A program made the translations under genes and the position numbers. The notes beneath the pieces were generated by a model. It was given only the letters and a program-made list of their open reading frames with translations. It searched no databases and was not told the DNA's origin. Shown piece by piece: positions 57,915-64,000 of a stretch of DNA of 64,000 bases (its first letter is position 1; the number at the start of each line of letters is the position of its first letter). The stretch is from Sclerodactyla briareus (lineage: Eukaryota > Echinodermata > Holothuroidea > Dendrochirotida > Sclerodactylidae): NCBI GenBank assembly GCA_026419785.1, contig JAODTK010004332.1, positions 62,001 to 126,000 on the forward strand. The letters are read 5' to 3'.

Positions 57915-58147
57915 AATGTTCACACCGCACTGATTGAGTACAAAACATCGCCTTCACGGCAAGTGCCCTCCGTTCGTCTGAAGGAAGAGTCCTGGGAGAG
58001 GAATGTAAAAGGCTGCTGCTACCTTCAGAGAGGAGAATTATCCCACCACACGAGAGGTTGGGGGAATTGTTGATGGGCGAGGTCGAATCCATGGCGGAAC
58101 TGGGATAACCCGCCAAGGATGAGGTCCGCCCAGATGGGGAGGCTTAC
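57915..58147 (+). CDS. LLTP gene exon, helical, two in-frame stops
   Basis: Acceptor TTATTCTCCTTCCAG and donor GAGGCTTAC|GTATAG bound 233 bp. In the phase set by the 57704 exon it reads CSHRTD, TGA, VQNIAFTASALRSSEGRVLG, then EECKRLLLPSERRIIPPHER, then LGELLMGEVESMAELG, TAA, then PAKDEVRPDGEAY. It ends in phase 0, as the exon at 60154 requires. An alternative frame (TALIEYKTSPS) recalls retroviral-type integrase C-termini but soon ends. Confidence 0.48.
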
Positions 58148-58149
58148 GT

Positions 58150-60150
58150 ATAGCCGGTTCCCGTAAGAGTTTGGTTTCAAGTTTGACTTGATTGGGTATG
58201 TCTACCCTCAGTCCCTCCACTTTTTTTTTAAACATAGACGTCACTGGAGGTCATTCAGGTTAAGTGAATAACTGGTAGGTTGTTGTGTGTCAGAGGTTAC
58301 TGCATGCTGGCTGATATTTTCATAGCCTGGTAGATGAGTTTTCTTCTTCTTCAGTTTGAGTTACTACTCTACTTATTGACCTTCTGAAATTTCAGAAAAA
58401 TGGACAGATATGAGGGCCTTTGTTGCGACGTGAGATAGACCTCAGAATAGGAAGTCTAAGTCTTTTGTGTCATAAAAGACATGAGTGGTACAAAAGAGTG
58501 GGATTGGGAAAAAGATTGGCCGGGCTTAGGATAATGCCTTATGGGGGTTACCCAATTCCCCATTGGGAGAAGGGGCTGGATTTCAGGAATATGAAAAAGG
58601 TGGGCCGCCCTCGCCCCTTTTCAAGTGCCGGAGGCATGAAGGTATGGGTTATTGGCCCAAAGCCCACCCGAGTGGCGATGCCTGATCTTCCATTTCTTTT
58701 TTTATTTAGGGGGGGGGGGGCAGGAGCTTTGTGGTTCACCATCCTAGGGGGGGGGGTGGACTAAAAATAATTGTAATTCGGCGTTGTCGTCAGTGTTCAA
58801 ACGACTGCCAAGAGCATTACACAACAAAAATAGGTTTTTTTGTGTCATTGTTTGTGGTGTTGTGCATACTCCACAGGGCATCAAAATGTTCTATATATCA
58901 AGCCATCCATGTCCTCAATTTGAGATTCGTATCCCTTCTATATTTTGCTGTTTAGTCAGCCAGTGTTTAGTGCTGTATTCACAACATGTCGACATCTCTG
59001 CCACTAAATAAATCCCAAAACAAAAACCAGCCCGCCATTTGCTCTGGCAAAGCATTCAAATAGGGGGTAGGTCCAACACTCCCTCCCCCCCCCGTGGCAA
59101 ATAGGAATCACCTGTGTTAAGCGATAGTAATCGCACACTGAGTCCCTCCGCACCATTCTTCGCATACACACCTAGTTTATAAATACATTTCCATTTCCCT
59201 ACACACAACAGGTGTATAATCAAAAAAACTGGTCATATTGTGTGAACGCACCCCCTTAACCCCATAGAGGTGGAAAAAAAAAAAAAAAATCCAGGTGGAT
59301 CGTACACATTCCTGTACCACTATGTGGACGCAACCCTGATCACTCCGTTAAATAAAACTTGAAATTTCTTGAAAATGACTCGTATAGTAGGGACCTACGC
59401 CAGCTATTATTCGCTGTTATCTTTATTTTCTTCTCCTACATATAGAGAAAAATGACACATTCTGGATTCTGCCTTATACAACTACCATTTCAGGTTAGAC
59501 GCAATTTGACTGACCACTATTCAGAGTGCGTTACCTTGCAATTGCCAAGTTCATATTATACAAGTTAGTGCAATGAACGGGAATAGACAATCGTGAGTCA
59601 GCAACTAAAAAAAAATATGGCCTAGTTTAAAAAACGAACACAGAATTCGGAAATCTCCCCCGACCAACTTTCCCCAGACCAATGTTTTACTATTTATTTA
59701 ACTATAATCAGTTACATTCAGGGGATTTGTGATTGAAATTTATTATCCTGCATCGTTTTATATTAATAAAGTTTGCACAATAGTTGCATGCTTTTTGGCA
59801 TATTGGAACCCCTTTCGTCGTTCCCTCGATGATCAGGTTTCTAGGTGTACTAAAATGGGCAAGACCCCTCTGCCCAAGTGCATACTAACCACGCATATGT
59901 GTAACAATAGATAGAGTAACCAGGCTTTCGCTTCACGCTATACCAACTTTGCTGATCATTAAGCTGTTTCTTCCTGTTAAATCTAATACTCGAAAATCTG
60001 AAAGCATCACCTGGAATGCCTCGTAATCGTTGGTATGGTGCTGAAAGGAAGTACCCACTGGATCCGCCGCAACATGAGGTCGAGACAACTGGTTAACTCC
60101 TTCATTGATTTTCTACCCCAGGTGTCATGATGTGATGATTAGAGATCCCG
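58150..60150. other. intron-like sequence with homopolymer runs
   Basis: G runs lie at 58710-58720 and 58747-58755, and an A run at 59274-59289. No exon with fitting splice sites was found. Short plus-strand frames at 58420-58764 and 58731-58955 have no splice context. Confidence 0.35.
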
Positions 60151-60153
60151 CAG

Positions 60154-60350
60154 CTAGCTTTTCCTGATGTCGCACCCCGCCTACCCACCGTGATATGATC
60201 ATGCTTGCCCTCGATATCGGCACTGAAGGAAGGACTCTCCTCGTGGATGGAAGAGCCGCCTATATCTGCAGTCAGTCAAGACCTCCTGATACAGGCAGGA
60301 CCTAGATCTCTCATAGAGATGAAGATAAATTATAGATACTCACGAATGCG
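60154..60350 (+). CDS. LLTP gene exon, strongly protein-like, one in-frame TGA
   Basis: Acceptor AGAGATCCCGCAG and donor CGAATGCG|GTGAGT bound 197 bp. In phase 0, as the previous exon predicts, it reads LAFPDVAPRLPTVI, TGA, SCLPSISALKEGLSSWMEEP, then PISAVSQDLLIQAGPRSLIE then MKINYRYSRMR. The last strand (LIEMKINYRYSRM) and the preceding helix fit an LLTP. The minus strand has an overlapping frame with a GTGAGT donor of its own (because ACTCAC ... GTGAGT is nearly palindromic), so an antisense exon was considered. Confidence 0.48.
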
Positions 60351-60604
60351 GTGAGTACCCAGATCTGAAGGCCATTGCTCCTGCACAGGTTCTTTGCCTC
60401 TGGACTGACCACCACATGCCCCTTATTCAGGTTTGCTCGAGTTACTTGGCGGAATTGACTGCGTAACAAATCAACAACGGGTAGAAATATAGTGCATGGC
60501 CTCGACTGAACGAATCCAGTGAATGCTGCTCTCTTCGTGAACCTCAAAAATTAGCAAACTGATCAAGAAGTAGTATTTCCAGGTAGAAGAGAATGAGAAT
60601 CTTT

Positions 60605-61810
60605 TTCTTTTTTCATTTTTTTTCCTTTTTTTTTTTTTTTTTTTTTTTTTTCGCGGACGATTTTTAGCTCACCGAGCGCTGTCTGGTTGAACTAGTGTGA
60701 TGCCCATGTCACTCCGTCTTATTCATATATCTATCTCTCCCGCGCAGGTCTGGCAAACTTTCTTTTGTTTTTTGGGCCACGAAATATTTTGTGCTTTGAT
60801 AAATCTTGAACCGACTTGGTCTCAATGTTTTATTCGACTGATGGGTCATCTTTGACCACTAAAGATCAAGGTCCAATTCGTATTAAAGAGGCACAATATG
60901 CCAATAAGTAAAAACTGCAAAACACTATTTCTCCTACACATTTCGGTGCACAGTTCTGATGATCGTCGTAATGTGGTCCTATCACTGTTACCTTCAAGGG
61001 TTCAGGAATTTTGGTTCAAGGTCACACTTGGGCCCGAGGGCCCATTCATCATTTCACATTTTACTTGAATGCATCTCCCCCCAAAAGCCCCAATCAATTT
61101 TCTTCAAAGTTACTGTAATGGTCCTTGAGTAGAGGTCCATTAGGGGTGTTCAAGAATTTTTGGGTGGCCCAGAGCTCAGTTTGGGCCAAAGGGCCCTTAA
61201 GTGAAATATTTGGCAAAATCTTGTATCTCCTACAATTTTAGTTGCACAGAGTGGGCTGATGTTCGGTCATCATGATGGTCTAATAGCTTTACCTTCAGGT
61301 TGCCCAGAGATTTAGGACCCATGGCCCATGTTGGCCCCCGAATCCCATCATGTAATTATGAAAGCTTCTCCTCTTCCAAGTTTGGTGCACAGTACTGACT
61401 TATGTCATAATAATGGTCTTAAACTAACATACGTTACCTTTTCCCGGGGTGGGTGTTCAGGTTTTTTTTTAACCAGGTTCCACTTGGGCCTGAGGCTCCA
61501 TTTTATGAAACTTGATTTGAATTTCACACATTAGTCACTTAAAATGCATCTCCTTCCACAATTCCAATTGATTTTGTTCAATGTTACATTGCATGCTCCT
61601 TGGTTGGTGTCCATCGGGGGGGTGTTTGCAAACTTTTTGCTGAAGGCCATGTTGGCCTAGGGCCTAATCATGTATCATGCAAATGTTCTACAAATTTATG
61701 CACCATGCTCATGCTGATGTTCAGTCATAATGAAGCCTAATAAGCTGTAATCTCATGGTTCACAGAAATTGGAAGTTTGCGGCACAGTCTTGGGCCGAGG
61801 GCGGCCCATC
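60605..61810. repeat. interspersed element with T-rich end, AGCTCACCGAGC motif and degenerate internal 150-bp repeats
   Basis: A T-rich run (60605-60651) is followed by GATTTTTAGCTCACCGAGCG. The body then repeats phrases at roughly 150-bp spacing: CAGGAATTTTGG near 61007, CAAGAATTTTTGGGTGG near 61152, CAGAGATTTAGGACC near 61304 and GGTTTTTTTTTAACC near 61462. Each is followed by CACTTGGGCC(C)GAGG-like and CATCTCC-like phrases. I recall elements with this start and phrase structure from invertebrate genomes, but have no family name to give. No ORF. Confidence 0.5.
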
Positions 61811-62164
61811 TTGTGCAATCACGCCAAATGGTTAGCCCCACAGAAAATACACTAAACGAATATAAACAGATCGTATCTAATCTTTGAAAAGTTTTTTACA
61901 GTCCTTGCCTTGACTATGCATACAGAGGTGTCCAGTGTTTAAGGAATCATTGGGCAACACATAGCATTGCCACCTTTCGTGCTCTTTTCGCAAACATTTA
62001 ATTGTATGTGATTGCATCCCAATGTTCTCACTAGACCTCTTTGAGTGGAAACTATTTGATCCTTCATAAGTAAGCATGGACAAATCATAACACAGGTATT
62101 TTGATAGAATCACAGGGCTATTGTTTAGACCCTGAAATCGATTTTAGGTCATGGCATCACAGGC

Positions 62165-62445
62165 AACTAACTTGCCACTGTATAGCATTAACTTTGAAGA
62201 TAAATAAAATATATGACATTTAGTTTAGCCTCGAAATCCATCAATGTGAATTGAAAAGAGTATGAACATTGGATCTGCCCCCAAATCCAACAAATGTTGA
62301 AAGAGTATGACATTAAGAACTAGCCCCCCCCCGAAATGCCAACAATGTTGAAAAGCAGTTATGAACATCAACCTAGCCCCCAATCCAGCAAATGGCTAAA
62401 AAGAGTATGACCTTAGACCATTGCCCCGAAATCCAACAATGATGC
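62165..62445. repeat. 58-bp tandem array, about 5 units
   Basis: The unit AAATCCAACAATGTTGAAAA then GAGTATGAACATTA then GACCTAGCCCCC recurs about every 58 bp, with indels. It is non-coding. Confidence 0.78.
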
Positions 62446-62939
62446 TTCCATACTGAAACTGTCGCTGGGTTCGAAGAAATTATGTAAACAGTACTTCATG
62501 TGTCTAACTTTGCTATGTACACATTCGAGCTGCACAGTCCGGTTTTGGGCATCAGTTAACCCTACCTCTAGCCTTCGAATAAGAATGTTCCCACACCGAG
62601 CTGGGAAGCGATTCACTCCTCCGTTCATATCAACTGCGCAAATACTTGCTTTTTGGCACCTTTGTGTTGTTCTAACCTGAAATTTGTCGACCGCAGTTGC
62701 ATACAAATTTGAATTAGGGTAACCTGAGCTGTTTAATGCTGATACAATGTTCTCACATTACAAATGCAATTGGCTCAGGGAAATCTTTCCCTCTTCAATT
62801 GTTACATTCATGTCATTGGCTGCTATTGCCTCTCCAGTTATTATGATAGTTCCATACTCAGACAGCAATTGTGGAACCCTCTCCGATCGGTTTCCACTAT
62901 CAGCCATTGTTTGGGACGAGGAACGTCACCATGAGCTTA

Positions 62940-63067
62940 AATCTTGGAGAACTTCTTCGACAGCTACAGGGGTCGATACAATGACAAAATTACAGAATTA
63001 GCGGAGTGGGTACAAGACAGGAGTACGGAGATACTCATACAGTTACAATATAACCGAGAGCCGCATT
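62940..63067 (+). CDS. possible LLTP exon part, amphipathic helix
   Basis: One plus-strand frame reads ILENFFDSYRGRYNDKITEL, then AEWVQDRSTEILIQLQYNRE. This is a long amphipathic helix like those in the C-terminal half of LLTPs. Its acceptor is unclear; GAACTTCTTCGACAG (62960) is a weak candidate. It may join the block at 63110-63381 as one exon with indels. Confidence 0.35.
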
Positions 63068-63109
63068 GAGGTGTGGTTCTTCACGGACGAAAGTTGATGA
63101 CCTGTGTCA

Positions 63110-63381
63110 AAGCCCCATTCAGGACCCCTTTTAGCAAGTGGAAGGTGTTTCGGTGCCAGGCTCTCGCAGGACTTCCCATTGAGCGATGGGACCTCCGTCG
63201 TTCAAGAGCGGCCTCTACGAGGAGGCCAGCTGGAGTCTGCGTACTTCGACAACGTCGCAGAGCCCTTTTGGAATGCGATCTATAACAGTACCTCTGGCAT
63301 CAACCTCGAGGATATCTGGGAGTGGTACGGACTGTATAACGAGGCCCTTTATAAGGCACTTGGATTTACAGTGCCCGAGTG
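63110..63381 (+). CDS. exon with strong donor; LLTP helix, or histidine acid phosphatase-like
   Basis: The frame reads RLSQDFPLSDGTSVVQERPL, then GGQLESAYFDNVAEPFWNAI, then YNSTSGINLEDIWEWYGLYN, then EALYKALGFTVPE, and ends at CCCGAGTG|GTGAGT. The sequence is helical and acidic/aromatic. The order SGI ... W-x-x-Y ... L-Y-x-E ... F-T-V-P-x-W also resembles the pre-catalytic region of histidine acid phosphatases (SG ... YDxLxCE ... FTLPxW). Strand, phase logic and the helical exons upstream favour the LLTP reading. Confidence 0.4.
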
Positions 63382-63540
63382 GTGAGTTATTGTCCTACAT
63401 TTGATATTTTTCATTAGTATATATTCCTCCTTTTCTCAACCTTGCAATCTTGAAGATCCAATCCCCCACACAACGCGCCTTGCATTGTCTTTCCCCCATA
63501 ATCTTGCTCCAAATTCATTTTTTGTAGATTGTAGTTATCA

Positions 63541-63750
63541 ATGGCAACAGATAGTCAAAAGGGACCCCATCGGAAATGGGCCATTATTCTGGCCTTCATA
63601 AGGGGTGTTGCTCCCGTGACTCCATTGTTCGATCTGCCTTTTGTTCTGTCGCTAGGTATTTGTTGTCCTGTATTCGCATATGTGTTTTGGACATATATAA
63701 GCACAAATAAAACAAAAACAAAACAAAAACCAAACAAACAAACAAACATA
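63541..63750 (+). repeat. retroposon-like 3' tail with A/C-rich terminus
   Basis: The segment ends with ATATATAAGCACAAATAAAA, then a run of CAAAACAAAAAC and CAAACAAACAAACAAACA. A TATAAG...AATAAA stretch followed by an (AAAAC)n tail is what the 3' ends of many LINEs and SINEs look like. I have no second copy to support it. Confidence 0.3.
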
Positions 63751-63811
63751 TTCACCTGGTGAGTCTCTTGTTGGTCAGTCATAAGAAAGGCCTGATGAAG
63801 GAACCCACTAC

Positions 63812-64000
63812 TGTGTTTGTTATGAGTACTTCCATTGGTTCTGGTGTTTGTTATGAGTACTTCCCATTGGTTCTGGTGTTTGTTATGAGTACTTCCCATT
63901 GGTTCATTGTTTGTATGATGAGTACTTCCCATTGGTTCTGGTATTTGTTATGAGTACTTCCCATTGGTTCATTGTTGTTATGAGTACTTCCCATTGGTTC
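63812..64000. repeat. 32-bp tandem array, at least 6 units, open at the right end
   Basis: The unit TGTTTGTTATGAGTACTTCC then CATTGGTTCTGG repeats to the last base. The minus-strand frame with HNKHQNQWE-like repeats is a translation of it. Confidence 0.88.

Noticed and set aside
57915..58000. Retroviral-type integrase C-terminus (TALIEYKTSPS)
   Set aside because: The frame ends quickly, no other pol motif is nearby, and another frame is longer and phase-matched to the flanking exons.
60311..60547. Minus-strand exon with GTGAGT donor
   Set aside because: ACTCAC...GTGAGT is nearly palindromic, so both strands have a donor. The plus-strand frame is longer, matches the phase of the upstream exon and has a better acceptor.
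63110..63381. Histidine acid phosphatase exon as the main call
   Set aside because: The resemblance (SGI...LYxE...FTVPxW) is partial, and no exon with the RHGxRxP active-site motif is visible. Kept only as an alternative.

Overview
The window is eukaryotic nuclear DNA, most likely from a marine invertebrate. The reasons are short exons with GT..AG splice sites, long introns full of satellites and tRNA-derived SINEs, two tyrosine-recombinase (DIRS) retrotransposons, and an element beginning with a TTTTTAGCTCACCGAGC-like motif that I associate with invertebrate genomes. I cannot name the species. Many reading frames break at single-base indels or single stops. Part of that is probably low-accuracy long-read sequence, and part may be real decay.

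The unifying feature is a set of about 25 plus-strand exon candidates from base 1239 to base 63381. I read them as the middle and 3' part of one very large gene of the large lipid transfer protein (LLTP) family (apolipophorin, apoB, vitellogenin). An exon at 1239-1398 has the helical-repeat signature of the LLTP N-terminal lipid-binding module (AIGGNTGLP ... ALRVA). An exon at 19327-19453 carries the YIKVFGREVLF strand. Exons between 20.9 and 46.4 kb are mostly beta-strand-like. Exons between 54 and 63 kb are largely amphipathic-helix-like. Several neighbouring pairs agree in splice phase (29894 to 30485, 30652 to 30963, 38044 to 38468, 57748 to 57915, 58147 to 60154). The start and end of the gene lie outside the window.

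Two DIRS1-type retrotransposons sit in introns in the same orientation as the gene: copy 1 at about 5071-11196 and copy 2 at about 46772-53436. Each has long inverted terminal repeats, an internal complementary region, gag-like, RT/RNase H and tyrosine recombinase regions, all with frame breaks. Copy 2 carries about 0.55-0.65 kb of leader that copy 1 lacks.

Other content, left to right: 51-bp minisatellite with poly-C (1-960); degenerate GAT-rich tracts (1.9-5.07 kb); 30-bp minisatellite with a 750-bp higher-order repeat (15.5-17.9 kb); an ORF fragment and SINE (18.7-19.15 kb); a 154-bp array that repeats an exon end with its splice donor (21.0-22.2 kb); paired palindromic elements (27.7 and 29.0 kb); a foldback element of TCATGAGA repeats just upstream of an exon (33.24-34.40 kb); a 147-bp array (43.3-44.15 kb); a 33-bp array (45.46-45.84 kb); a degenerate 150-bp repeat element (60.6-61.8 kb); a 58-bp array (62.2-62.4 kb); and a 32-bp array that runs off the right end. 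No rRNA gene, functional tRNA gene or CRISPR array was seen.
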